The position numbers were made by a program, and so were the translations under genes. Shown piece after piece: positions 50,535-59,676 of a stretch of DNA of 64,000 nt. The notes under the pieces were generated by a model. That model was given only the letters and a program-made list of their open reading frames with translations. It had not been told where the DNA came from and made no database searches. The DNA lies in assembly GCA_964627535.1 (NCBI GenBank), contig CAZVJW010000001.1:1-64000 (forward strand). Reading direction: 5' to 3'. Origin of the DNA: UBA1447 sp964627535. GTDB taxonomy: Bacteria > Bacillota > Clostridia > Oscillospirales > Acutalibacteraceae. Every line of letters begins with the position of its first letter. Position 1 is the first letter of the stretch.

Positions 50535-52305
50535 TGAACTTCTCCTTCCTTTCCAGCGCGGTTTTAAGATCTTCGGTAAGTCTTCTTTCGATTTCCTTGC
50601 ATTCATCTTCGATTTTTTCTTCCGGAATATACTTGAAACGTCCGATAGCTTCCCTTACGGGCAGTTTAACCAAATCTTCAATTTCTGCTCCTGCATTGAG
50701 TGTTTCAAGAGCCGAATCATAATAGGAAATAACCAATTTCATCATAAGGTACTGCTTGCGAAGGGAAGAGTAAGTATCAACCTTATTGTAGGCAAGCTGG
50801 TGCAAAAAGTCTTCGCGGATGGAGCGCGCGGCTTCCATCTTCAGGCGGTCCGGGTCAGAAAGAGCGTCCATACCGACAAGCCTGACGATTTCTTCAAGGG
50901 ATGCTTCGTCCGAAAGCAAGTGCAGCATGATACCCCTTAAAACCGTCCAATTTTCCTCAACATTATTGTTGAACCAAACCCCCAGCGTGTCCGCATAAAG
51001 CGAATAACTCGTTAGCCAGTTTATCGCCGGGAAGTGGCGCTTATATGCTAATGCAGCGTCAAGCCCCCAGAAAACCTTAACAATGCGGAGCGTTGCCTGC
51101 GAAACAGGCTCTGAAATATCACCGCCTGGAGGCGATACGGCGCCGATAACCGATAAAGCACCCTCGCGCCCGTTTGATCCCAGGGAAATAACTCTGCCCG
51201 CTCTTTCATAGAACTGGGCAAGGCGGCTGCCAAGGTAGGCGGGATATCCTTCTTCTCCGGGCATTTCCTCAAGGCGGCCGGACATTTCACGCAAAGCCTC
51301 CGCCCACCTGGAGGTTGAGTCAGCCATGAGCGCTACGGAATAGCCCATATCACGGAAATATTCGGCTATCGTGATACCGGTGTAAATAGAAGCCTCACGG
51401 GCGGCAACGGGCATATCGGAGGTGTTAGCAATCAGAACAGTCCGTTCCATTAAAGATTTGCCCGTATTGGGGTCTATCAGTTCCGGAAATTCGTTAAGAA
51501 CATCGGTCATCTCATTACCACGCTCGCCGCAGCCGATATACACGACAATGTCCGCCTCAGCCCATTTTGCCAACTGGTGCTGGGTGACGGTTTTACCGCT
51601 TCCGAACGGACCGGGAATAGCCGCAACGCCGCCCTTTGCAATCGGAAATAAAGCATCAATAACACGCTGACCGGTTACAAGCGGCTTATTCGGTGACAGT
51701 TTTTTATTGTAAGGCCTGCCCCGGCGAACCGGCCACTTTTGCATCAGCCCAACCGGCATAACACTGCCATTTTCGGCAGTCAGTACGCAAATATTGTCCG
51801 TTATTTTAAAGTCGCCCTCGGCAACGGTCTTTACTGTTCCTGCTGTTCCAGGCGGCACCATGATTTTTTGAGTGACTACATCGGTTTCCTTCACCGTGCC
51901 TAAAATATCTCCGCCTGTGACTTTGTCGCCCGCTTTTACGGAAGGGACAAAGTGCCATATACTTTCCCTGTTGAGTGAAGGAACCTCGATGCCCCTGGGC
52001 AGGTTATTGCCTGCAAGCTCTCTGATAACATCAAGAGGCCTTTGTATTCCGTCAAAAATACTGCCGATAAGCCCGGGGCCCAATTCCACGCTAAGCGGGA
52101 CACCCGTGGACTCAACCGGTTCACCTGTACCGAGCCCGGATGTCTCCTCATATACCTGAATGGAGGCTCTGTCGCCATGCATTTCTATAATTTCGCCAAT
52201 CAGCCGGCTGTTGCTTACCCTCACGACATCAAACATGTTTGAATCCCTCATGCCCGACGCAATGACAAGCGGACCGGATATTTTTGCAATTTTACCTATG
52301 CTCAT
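50527..52305 (-). CDS. atpA: V-type ATP synthase catalytic subunit A
   Basis: This 592-residue protein is the catalytic A subunit. The P-loop is GPFGSGKT at residues 232-239. It carries the non-homologous insertion of V-type A subunits near residues 120-200 (WPVRRGRPYN) and the ADSTSRWAEALREMSGRLEEMPGEEGYPAYL block. The ATG at 52305 is preferred because GGCGAG lies 8 bases upstream; a GTG three codons earlier abuts that site. A gap of 100 bases with two hairpins separates it from subunit F. Confidence 0.95.
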   Translation of the reverse strand: MSIGKIAKISGPLVIASGMRDSNMFDVVRVSNSRLIGEIIEMHGDRASIQVYEETSGLGTGEPVESTGVPLSVELGPGLIGSIFDGIQRPLDVIRELAGNNLPRGIEVPSLNRESIWHFVPSVKAGDKVTGGDILGTVKETDVVTQKIMVPPGTAGTVKTVAEGDFKITDNICVLTAENGSVMPVGLMQKWPVRRGRPYNKKLSPNKPLVTGQRVIDALFPIAKGGVAAIPGPFGSGKTVTQHQLAKWAEADIVVYIGCGERGNEMTDVLNEFPELIDPNTGKSLMERTVLIANTSDMPVAAREASIYTGITIAEYFRDMGYSVALMADSTSRWAEALREMSGRLEEMPGEEGYPAYLGSRLAQFYERAGRVISLGSNGREGALSVIGAVSPPGGDISEPVSQATLRIVKVFWGLDAALAYKRHFPAINWLTSYSLYADTLGVWFNNNVEENWTVLRGIMLHLLSDEASLEEIVRLVGMDALSDPDRLKMEAARSIREDFLHQLAYNKVDTYSSLRKQYLMMKLVISYYDSALETLNAGAEIEDLVKLPVREAIGRFKYIPEEKIEDECKEIERRLTEDLKTALERKEKFNA

Positions 52306-52329
52306 TGAAAACACTCGCCTTTCTTGCGT

Positions 52330-52386
52330 GCCGGTAAAAAACCGGCCTTGTTTACGCGGATGGCCATACCAAACCCGAGGTTTGGT
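52330..52386 (-). other. Two tandem hairpins in the ATPase operon between F and A
   Basis: GCCGGT/ACCGGC (52330-52346) and ACCAAACC/GGTTTGGT (52368-52386) are perfect stems inside the only large gap of the operon. There is no long U-tract, so they are probably not terminators. They may stabilise or cut the transcript to raise A and B levels, as three copies of each are needed per complex. Confidence 0.5.
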
Positions 52387-52405
52387 TTAACCTACCAAAA
52401 ACTAT

Positions 52406-52723
52406 TTATGCATCCGATATTATATCCGAACCGACAGCTTGTTCGACTGATTTGCTTACGTTCTTCATACCCATCCCCGTGTTGCCTTTAACGCCGGGAA
52501 TTGGGATAATCGCAGGTAAAGGAAGCTCTCTGTAACGGTCAATTTCCTCGGTTATTTGAGAGGTTAACAGTTCGGTAATATAAATAACCGCATAATTATC
52601 CTCAACAATTTTTCTCAATGTTTTGACCGCCGCCTGCGGTTCATCAACCGGAAATATACTGAGTCCGAGCGAAGCGAAACCGTAAATACTGTCTTTATCG
52701 CCCATAACGGCAATTTTATACAT
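52406..52723 (-). CDS. atpF: V-type ATP synthase subunit F
   Basis: This 105-residue protein is rotor subunit F. It begins KIAVMGDKDSIYGFASLGLSIFPV, as in NtpG/AtpF of V-type enzymes, and it has the ITELLTSQI block and a final MGMKNVSKSVEQAVGSDI helix. The start overlaps the subunit C stop by 8 bases. The name follows archaeal V-type use, not the F1F0 b-subunit symbol. Confidence 0.9.
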   Translation of the reverse strand: MYKIAVMGDKDSIYGFASLGLSIFPVDEPQAAVKTLRKIVEDNYAVIYITELLTSQITEEIDRYRELPLPAIIPIPGVKGNTGMGMKNVSKSVEQAVGSDIISDA

Positions 52724-53687
52724 AGACTTCCCTCACTCTCTTTCTTATTTCTTCTGCCGGCAGACTATTAATTTTGGCGGAAAGAATGATGCGGGCGTTC
52801 TTAATTTCAGCGTCCCTGTGAATATAGTATGCGATGATCGGATCCGGGCCGAAAGCCGTGAACTTCGCGTTCTGTACCATTTCGGCAATTGCTTCGTCGC
52901 ACCATTTTTCAAAAGCCACCGCACCGGATTTCAGCTGTTCCGCACCGGGTTCTAATGATGTTGAAGTGATATAATGAATAAGTTCCGTTTCACCCGAGAG
53001 CGCTGCTTCAATAAGTTCACCGTTATCCAGAATCTCACATTCGCACATAGCTCTGCTTATAAATTCAGAATCCTTGCGGATTCTTACGCACCTCACAGCA
53101 GCTTTAATATTTGCAACCCCGCCGGTAAACTTTGACAGTTCAAGAAGAAGGCTGCTGCCTGACTTTTTTGCCATTTTAATTTTTGTGTTGAGCGCGGCTA
53201 CATCCAATATAATGTCCGCAAGCCTGCCATTTTCAAGGCGGACTATGGCGTCATAGGCAGCCCCGGCAGGTTCCCGCATATATTCAGGAAGCAGCTCAAA
53301 ACGCATCGCGCTGACGGCTTCATTAATAAGATCGGTCGAAACAACCGAAGGCTCTATAAAAAAATCGAAAGGTGTTTCATTTGAAAAAGTGGCTTTTAGC
53401 GCCGCTTTGAGATTATGAAAATCGTTGGGGATGATCAACGCGTCGAGTTCCCCGATATCAGGCGCTGCTTCAATTAAAAGCTGCCAGGTTTTTTTGCTCT
53501 CATTTTCAAGCATTTCAGAGAAATCAGTGCCGCTTTCCGGTAATTTCCAGCCATTGTCGGCAAGAATACGCAGCGCATCTTTATAACTTGACGCGGTGAT
53601 AAGCTGCTCGGTATCCGCAGCGGAAAGAAGTGAATTTTCATTCGCCCGGATCCTTGCTACGCCATAGGCATATTCGATATCGCGCAC
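52716..53687 (-). CDS. atpC: V-type ATP synthase subunit C
   Basis: This 323-residue protein is subunit C (d-type), linking rotor ring and stalk. It has the N-terminal YAYGVARIRANENSLL block, the IIPNDFHNLKAALKATF segment and the DPIIAYYIHRDAEIKNARIILSAKINSLP end typical of the family. It lies 18 bases after the subunit E gene and overlaps subunit F by 8 bases. Confidence 0.9.
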   Translation of the reverse strand: MRDIEYAYGVARIRANENSLLSAADTEQLITASSYKDALRILADNGWKLPESGTDFSEMLENESKKTWQLLIEAAPDIGELDALIIPNDFHNLKAALKATFSNETPFDFFIEPSVVSTDLINEAVSAMRFELLPEYMREPAGAAYDAIVRLENGRLADIILDVAALNTKIKMAKKSGSSLLLELSKFTGGVANIKAAVRCVRIRKDSEFISRAMCECEILDNGELIEAALSGETELIHYITSTSLEPGAEQLKSGAVAFEKWCDEAIAEMVQNAKFTAFGPDPIIAYYIHRDAEIKNARIILSAKINSLPAEEIRKRVREVYV

Positions 53688-53705
53688 TTATACCACCACC
53701 GTTCA

Positions 53706-54296
53706 TTAAAATAATATGCTGCAGATTTTTTCCTTCAGTTCGTCGCGGCTCGCCTCAATCAAAGCGGCGATAGTACAGTTAATTTCAATATCGCCGTAAA
53801 CGAGAATAAAGCCGTCATCAATTGCGGCCGGCTCGGAGCTGATTTTGACAGCAGTGTCCTTTTTTGACAGATTTTCGTTTATATTTTCCTCAAACTTAAC
53901 AGGTAAACGCGTTAAATCCCGCTTGGAGAATCGCATTTCACCGGTCCCCGGCATAACGTTTTGGATTGCAAGCATCGACAGCGCAGAAAAATACTCATCC
54001 GCTGGCATATCCCGAAAAGCACTTGCAGCAGCGGAGAGAGCTTCGTTCAAAGCTTCAATCCTAGCCTTAAGACTTATCTGACCCGCTTTCTGCTGTGCGC
54101 CGGAAATAGCCATTCGGATAATTTCATCTGCTTGATTCTTCGCTTTCTCATTCGCACCGCCAACAAGTTCTTCGCCCTCGGCTGCAGCTTTTCCGATAAT
54201 TTGCGTCGCCTGCTGCCGAGCCTGAGCGATCATATTTTCACACTTCTGTGCAGAATCCAGCTTAATTCTGCCGACAATTTTTTCTGTGCCAGTCAT
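53706..54296 (-). CDS. atpE: V-type ATP synthase subunit E
   Basis: This 196-residue protein is the peripheral stalk subunit E. The first 100 residues form a charged coiled coil, and the second half has the mixed alpha/beta domain ending EINCTIAALIEASRDELKEKICSILF. It partners with the H-type coiled-coil protein encoded at the head of the operon. The symbol follows the V-type scheme. Confidence 0.87.
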   Translation of the reverse strand: MTGTEKIVGRIKLDSAQKCENMIAQARQQATQIIGKAAAEGEELVGGANEKAKNQADEIIRMAISGAQQKAGQISLKARIEALNEALSAAASAFRDMPADEYFSALSMLAIQNVMPGTGEMRFSKRDLTRLPVKFEENINENLSKKDTAVKISSEPAAIDDGFILVYGDIEINCTIAALIEASRDELKEKICSILF

Positions 54297-54318
54297 TAGC
54301 AGTTCTCCCTATAACGAA

Positions 54319-54804
54319 TTAGACATTCATCTTCGTAATGCTGAATATTGCAAGGATTGAAATAAGGAGGGCTAAAACAGCATAGGTTTCAACCATTGCA
54401 GCGAAAGTAATGGCTTTACCGCTCTGATCCGGCCTTTTTGCAACAATACTGACGCCCGAAGCTGCAGTTTTCCCTTGAGCAATAGCCGAAAAATAACCAA
54501 CTATAGCTATCGGTAAGCAAGCTGCAAAATACATCAACCCTTTTTCAACCGAAAGCGGAACAAAAGTACCGCTAATTACATTGATTTGAACAAGAAGTAA
54601 AAATGCGGTTAAAAAGCCATAAAGCCCCTGTGTACCCGGCAGAATCTGGAGAATGAGCACTTTACCGAATTTTGCCGGATCCTCCGTGACTACGCCTGCG
54701 CCTGCCTGGCCGACCAACCCAACACCCTTGGCCGAGCCCATTCCCGAAAGGAGTGCCGCCATTGCGGCTCCCAGAACTGCCAGAGCCGTACCTAAATTAT
54801 CCAT
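54319..54804 (-). CDS. atpK: V-type ATP synthase rotor subunit K, Na+-type
   Basis: This 161-residue proteolipid has four helices as a duplicated hairpin. The ion-site residues of the Enterococcus hirae NtpK all appear: L55, T58 and Q59 in LPGTQG (NtpK L61, T64, Q65), Q110 in AIAQGK and E139 in MVETYAV. The first hairpin has Q59 in place of an acidic residue, leaving one carboxylate per subunit, which fits V-type stoichiometry. This set binds Na+ in the Enterococcus enzyme. It overlaps the subunit I end by 8 bases. Confidence 0.93.
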   Translation of the reverse strand: MDNLGTALAVLGAAMAALLSGMGSAKGVGLVGQAGAGVVTEDPAKFGKVLILQILPGTQGLYGFLTAFLLLVQINVISGTFVPLSVEKGLMYFAACLPIAIVGYFSAIAQGKTAASGVSIVAKRPDQSGKAITFAAMVETYAVLALLISILAIFSITKMNV

Positions 54805-56785
54805 TTTTTGTTTCCTCCTTGAATCTGTAATATTTTGTATTCGCTTTTAAGGGGGTAAAGGCTCTGCCTCCGCCCTCATAAAATTTTGAGAAAAACTCCA
54901 CAAATTGAAGCCGGTTGGTATGAACATAGGAGCCTATCAGATTAACGGCAATATTAACCGTGTGACCAAAAATAAATACAAAAACCAGCATAATGCCTTT
55001 CACGACCAGATTACTTGATATGGTTCCCAGAACATTTACAACACTGGCTACAACACCGGTTGAAAGCCCCAAGGCAAGCAAGCGTGAATATGAAAGGATA
55101 TCACCCATATATCCGGCTCCAATATTATAAAGCCCATACAGGCCTCCGCCAAGCTTTCCGGCAATATTTTTTGTTGAGCGCCCTGCGGTTAAAACAATCA
55201 AAGCAGCTCCGGCCATTACTAAATATTTACCAATAGCAGCAAAAATTACCGGTACAGATATGACTATGCCCGCGCATAAAGGCGCAGCGCCAAGAACGAG
55301 CAAATAAACCGGAATAACATCAAGCAATGCGTCAAGTTTCTTCCCGTCTTTCCAAAGCATGCTGAATCTGACGCCTAGGCCGACAAACAGGTGAATAATA
55401 CCGAACAGGAAAGCATAAAGAAGGAGTTTCATAGGATCTTTTACCGGTTCAAACCAAAGTGCCAAACTTGGAACGTCTTTATTGAAAAACTGTTTCCCGA
55501 CAATTTGAACAATATCGCCAAACCAACTGCCGAACATAGCGCCCCAAAACACGGTTGAAATGCCGCAATAAAGAAACAGGTTAACGGTTTTTTTTGTCTT
55601 TTCCTCAATATTGACCTTTTTCTTCACTATTAACATGGCAATTACCATTAGCAGGCCGTATCCTGCATCCGAAAGCATCATCCCAAAAAAACAGTAATAA
55701 AAAAATGCCATCACCGGGTTCGGGTCCACATCTTCGTTCCCCGGCAACGAATACATCTCGGTAACAGATTCAACCGGAGCTGAAAAAGCATTGTTCTTTA
55801 ACAAGATAGGTGTTATTTCATCATTACCGGGCTCGTCCAAGGTTATAGAAATTTCAAAACCCGTTTCAAGTTCTTCAATGAGCTGTTCCGCATAACGTTC
55901 GGGTATGTAACCCGAAAGCGCAAATACGTTTTGGGTTAAAGAAAGTTTTTTCAGATTTTCGTACTTATCAAGTCGGATAGTGAAATAATCGATGATGAAT
56001 TCAATTTCATCCTTGTAAGCAGCGTGGGCTTTGATGTTTTCGATTGCTTCTTCAATGACCGAGTTGAGCCTGGTAATGTCATTTTCACATACTTTATACC
56101 GGGCTTTCGGTAAGCCGGTTTCGGTTGAGCGGATAAATCCGTTATCTCTCAACGCCTGTTCCGTTTTCGCTGCGTGTTCTTTATGGCAAACAACAGTAAT
56201 ACAGCTTTGATCCTTTGAAGCAAATACAACCTCGGCATCAAGTTCATTAACTTTCGGCATTGCCCCGGCAAGCATTGTAAGCAGGCTTTCTCCGGTATAT
56301 TCGGCCGGCAATGTTCCGATAAATATTTCCGTTTGTGCGGTTGAGTTTCTGCTCATCGGGATATCCAAATCAAGCCACGGAACCAAAGAGTCCATAGTCG
56401 CACGAAGCCGGACGATCTCAGTATTTGACTCTGCTATTTTTTTTGACAAATCGATAATCTCATAACATTTTCTTAAAACGGCATCCGGATTTTCTGTTCT
56501 ATCAGCAACTTCGGACGAAGTCAGTTCTTTCCGGCCGTTTAAGGAGTTCAGCAGAGACTGCTTGACAGGCACATAAATATTTAGAATAGACTGTGCAGTT
56601 TGCGCAACAGACTGAAATTTTTCAAACATCGACAGTGTCGTTGAGGTGGACAGCTTATGAAGAGCATCATGTTCTTCATAGTCTGAAAGCTCAACAACGC
56701 CTCTGCGCTGCAGAAGATCAATTATTTTTTTGCTGTCCTCAAGCAAAGCGATTATTTCAATCCGCTTCATTTTCAATTTCGCCAA
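54797..56785 (-). CDS. atpI: V-type ATP synthase subunit I
   Basis: This 662-residue protein is the a-type stator subunit. The soluble N-terminal half (residues 1-340) and the membrane half with about eight helices are both present. The membrane half contains GAMFGSWFGDIVQI, FGIIHLFVGLGVRF and the YSRLLALGLSTGVVASVVN helix, with the ion-channel arginine. It starts 37 bases after the H-type gene and is followed with overlap by subunit K. Confidence 0.93.
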   Translation of the reverse strand: MAKLKMKRIEIIALLEDSKKIIDLLQRRGVVELSDYEEHDALHKLSTSTTLSMFEKFQSVAQTAQSILNIYVPVKQSLLNSLNGRKELTSSEVADRTENPDAVLRKCYEIIDLSKKIAESNTEIVRLRATMDSLVPWLDLDIPMSRNSTAQTEIFIGTLPAEYTGESLLTMLAGAMPKVNELDAEVVFASKDQSCITVVCHKEHAAKTEQALRDNGFIRSTETGLPKARYKVCENDITRLNSVIEEAIENIKAHAAYKDEIEFIIDYFTIRLDKYENLKKLSLTQNVFALSGYIPERYAEQLIEELETGFEISITLDEPGNDEITPILLKNNAFSAPVESVTEMYSLPGNEDVDPNPVMAFFYYCFFGMMLSDAGYGLLMVIAMLIVKKKVNIEEKTKKTVNLFLYCGISTVFWGAMFGSWFGDIVQIVGKQFFNKDVPSLALWFEPVKDPMKLLLYAFLFGIIHLFVGLGVRFSMLWKDGKKLDALLDVIPVYLLVLGAAPLCAGIVISVPVIFAAIGKYLVMAGAALIVLTAGRSTKNIAGKLGGGLYGLYNIGAGYMGDILSYSRLLALGLSTGVVASVVNVLGTISSNLVVKGIMLVFVFIFGHTVNIAVNLIGSYVHTNRLQFVEFFSKFYEGGGRAFTPLKANTKYYRFKEETKNG

Positions 56786-56822
56786 TCAAGCACCTCCTTT
56801 TTTAGTGATTACCTATTAACGG

Positions 56823-57146
56823 TTAGTTTTGAACAGCCGGAAGTATAAACTCAGCCACAACCTTTACGGCTGTTTGCCTCTTTTGCATAGCAGCGTTTTT
56901 AATTCTGTCCGCCTCGGCATTAGCCTGCCCGACAGCCTCGTTTTCGATTTCAGCCGCACGGCTTTTTGCCGATGACAAAATTGTTTCAGCAGCCTTATGT
57001 GAAGCTTGGCTAGCAGATTCTATAATCTTTTCCGCTGTTTTCTTTGCAGCGGTGATTATTTCTTCTGCCTGTTTTTTTGCTTCACGCTCCTCTGATGCCG
57101 CCGCACTTTCGGCAGCCAGCACCTCATTAAGCATCTTGGATGCCAT
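56823..57146 (-). CDS. atpH: V-type ATP synthase subunit H/G (coiled-coil stator)
   Basis: This 107-residue protein is almost wholly an alanine- and glutamate-rich coiled coil (KQAEEIITAAKKTAEKIIE and AAEIENEAVGQANAEADRIKN repeats), the form of stator subunit H (NtpF/G-like). It pairs with subunit E. It is the first gene of the ATPase operon. Assignment depends on the position and coiled-coil character, because these proteins diverge fast. Confidence 0.85.
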   Translation of the reverse strand: MASKMLNEVLAAESAAASEEREAKKQAEEIITAAKKTAEKIIESASQASHKAAETILSSAKSRAAEIENEAVGQANAEADRIKNAAMQKRQTAVKVVAEFILPAVQN

Positions 57147-57330
57147 TTATATCTACCTCCTGCGGAAATTTTAATCAAAATCAGAAATTAATATCAACAG
57201 ACTTTTCTGAACCATTATATACAAATAATATAACAGCTATTTTCTATATAATAAATTACAATAATAAATAAATTATACCACCTGTTTCTGCTTTTTGCTA
57301 CTTTAATATTTATAACAGATATTTAATTTC

Positions 57331-58392
57331 TTAACGATATGAACCCAATTCTTTTGCCAATGCGGCAATGCGTTTCATCGACTCTAAGCTTACGGTATTC
57401 GGTATAGAATGGTCGGAGCTGAAAATATAACCACCGTTAATTTTAAGCGTGGGTATCAGCTTTCGCATTTCAGCTTCCACCGCATCAATATCGTCCCATA
57501 ATACAGCATTTAAGCCGCCATGCAAAACAAGCTTATCCCCGTAATCTTTTTTGATTAAATAAGGGTCCATGCCTGCCTTCACTTCAATAGGGTTCAAGGA
57601 ATCAATTCCGATTTCGACAAGATCCGGAATAAACGGACGTATATCTCCGCAGGAATGCAAATGAACCGGAATGCCTTTATTATGCGCCCATTCCACGGCG
57701 CGCTTTTGCACCGGTTTCAACAGTTCACGGTACATATTGAGTGAGAAAAACTGATTTTGCTTATAGCCCATGTCATCCGGCCAGCTGATACAGTCAAAGG
57801 TGTATCCGGCATCCCATATCATATCAAATAAAGCGATGTTCATATCCAGGCAATGATTAAAAATATCCATGCACCATTCCGGTTCTTCGGCCATAGCAAT
57901 CAAAAGCCTTTCGGTGCCGATAAACCATGAGTGGGTAATGTCAAACCCAAACCAAAATCCAGCTTCGAGCCATTCGCCGTTTTTACGCCAAGTTTTGTAA
58001 TTCCGCTTTAAACCGGACCAATCAACACGGCTTTTTGTTGGGGTCATACGAGCTTTGGCCTTTTGCCAATCGTCTGAAGTTTTCACTTTAAAATTAAGGA
58101 ATTCGGGGGTTGAGTCAGCATGATTCTGCTGTTTAAGCGTTGCGCCCCAATTGGTGGTGACAATTGTATAATCTTCAGTTCTTTTAACCAGCCTTGATTT
58201 AAAACGCGGCGAATTGTCAACACCGATTCCAATAGTATGGTCAACCCCGAAATAGTCATACCAAGCAACATTTTTCGGCATTCCCTCTTTGCGCCATCGC
58301 GCTAATGTCCCGCTCCAGGGCGAGTCGATAATCGGAACCCTGTCTGCTTCTTTGTGGGCATACATACGCGAGAATCTTTCATGAGTTGTCAT
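57331..58392 (-). CDS. Uroporphyrinogen decarboxylase-like protein (UroD/MtaA family)
   Basis: This protein of about 353 residues belongs to the UroD/cobalamin methyltransferase family. It has the N-terminal HERFSRMYAHKEADRVP block and a late IPVHLHSCGDIRPFIPDLVEIGIDSLNPIEVKAGMD block whose H-x-H-x-C pattern can bind zinc, as in MtaA/MtbA methyltransferases. It is not a true HemE, as it sits among sugar-redox genes without haem genes. The start is uncertain: the ATG at 58392 was chosen, with a TTG at 58401 and an ATG at 58440 possible. Its substrate is unknown. Confidence 0.78.
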   Translation of the reverse strand: MTTHERFSRMYAHKEADRVPIIDSPWSGTLARWRKEGMPKNVAWYDYFGVDHTIGIGVDNSPRFKSRLVKRTEDYTIVTTNWGATLKQQNHADSTPEFLNFKVKTSDDWQKAKARMTPTKSRVDWSGLKRNYKTWRKNGEWLEAGFWFGFDITHSWFIGTERLLIAMAEEPEWCMDIFNHCLDMNIALFDMIWDAGYTFDCISWPDDMGYKQNQFFSLNMYRELLKPVQKRAVEWAHNKGIPVHLHSCGDIRPFIPDLVEIGIDSLNPIEVKAGMDPYLIKKDYGDKLVLHGGLNAVLWDDIDAVEAEMRKLIPTLKINGGYIFSSDHSIPNTVSLESMKRIAALAKELGSYR

Positions 58393-58512
58393 CTCTTCCA
58401 ACGCTTTCACCTTCCGATTTAAAGATAAAATATTCAGCATTTTATTACCCGAAACCGGTGTGATAAATATATGCATTATCGGTTTGGGCAATATAATATT
58501 ATTCGTTTTGTT

Positions 58513-59676
58513 TTAAAGAACCGCTTTCAGCTCGGAAGGCAGCAGCATTGTTTCGAAGCATTCCTTCATAACCGCATCAAGGCCGTTTACTTTCAGCCTC
58601 TTCTCTTTCATTGGAGCCGTACATTCTTCAATACTGCTTTTCTTAAAGAGCTTAACAGGCATGTTGCTTATAATGAAGTTGGCAACATACAGTTCAGGCA
58701 ACGCTGTTTCCGATGTGCATGGTGACTCTGCTCCGTTTTGCGCACATTCGCAAAGCCATTGCATTTTATTGAAGTACCCCTCAAGATTCGAGCCTATAAT
58801 ACCAAACTCTATCGGATTGCCGTTTAATTCGCCATGAAGCCTGTCATCACCCGAACACCACATTTTACCGTTTTCGAAGGTGTATTCAATGTTTGGTTCG
58901 GCGCTTTCTTCACTGCAGTGTGAAACGCAAATCATTACTTTAGTTTCACTCCCGGGCATATTCGGAACTGTCAGGCGGACAAACGCTGTATCAAATGTTT
59001 CTATATCAAAAGCTTTAAAACACTCCGCCTCGATTTTTGATGGTTCCGCCGAAAGGCTCATAGTGCTGCCCAGCATAAACAGTGGGTTGTGGAGATAGTG
59101 GGCTGTCGCGTTTGAAATTATGCTGTCGCCCACATAGTTGCCCTTGCTGTCTTTTAATCTGCCGGCCCAATCATTGCGGTTATAATAGCTGAACGCGCGC
59201 GGCCAGCGGACAATAGCTTTCATTGAAAGAGGTTTACCCCAAACTCCCTCAAGGATTTGCTTTTTTGCTTCCAGAATGGCGGGAGAAAAAGACCACTGGA
59301 AACCAATCAGCACCTTTTGTTCCGGATGATTTCTTGAGGCCTCCAGCATAGCTTGCGCTTCTTCGAGGGAAGCGCAAAGAGGTTTTTCGCACAGAACATG
59401 AAGACCGTGGTTAAGCGCAGAGCATAAATGCCTGCAATGAAGCTGAATCGGTGTTGAAATGACAATTGCTTCCGCTGTGTTTCCCGCTTCAAAGAATCCG
59501 TCAATCGTGTCAAAAACCGGAAGGTCCTCAACCGAATCAAAGGCGGGACTTTTGTCAGCAAAAGGGTCGACTATGCCAACGACCTCAATCTCGTCCTCCA
59601 TATTGAGCGCGGTCATCACATAACCCGCGCCGTAACCACCGATACCTGCAAGAATAACCTTCAATTTTTCAGCCAT
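58513..59676 (-). CDS. Gfo/Idh/MocA family oxidoreductase
   Basis: This 387-residue protein is a second Gfo/Idh/MocA oxidoreductase. It begins VILAGIGGYGAGYV (the nucleotide loop) and has the CEKPLCASLEEAQAM block with the conserved EKP lysine. The C-terminal alpha/beta domain is longer than usual. It overlaps the TIM-barrel gene by 8 bases, and the two are probably translationally coupled. In the 3-oxo-glucoside pathways, a Gfo/Idh/MocA enzyme and a TIM-barrel isomerase act together, but no direct evidence ties this gene to them. Confidence 0.85.
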   Translation of the reverse strand: MAEKLKVILAGIGGYGAGYVMTALNMEDEIEVVGIVDPFADKSPAFDSVEDLPVFDTIDGFFEAGNTAEAIVISTPIQLHCRHLCSALNHGLHVLCEKPLCASLEEAQAMLEASRNHPEQKVLIGFQWSFSPAILEAKKQILEGVWGKPLSMKAIVRWPRAFSYYNRNDWAGRLKDSKGNYVGDSIISNATAHYLHNPLFMLGSTMSLSAEPSKIEAECFKAFDIETFDTAFVRLTVPNMPGSETKVMICVSHCSEESAEPNIEYTFENGKMWCSGDDRLHGELNGNPIEFGIIGSNLEGYFNKMQWLCECAQNGAESPCTSETALPELYVANFIISNMPVKLFKKSSIEECTAPMKEKRLKVNGLDAVMKECFETMLLPSELKAVL

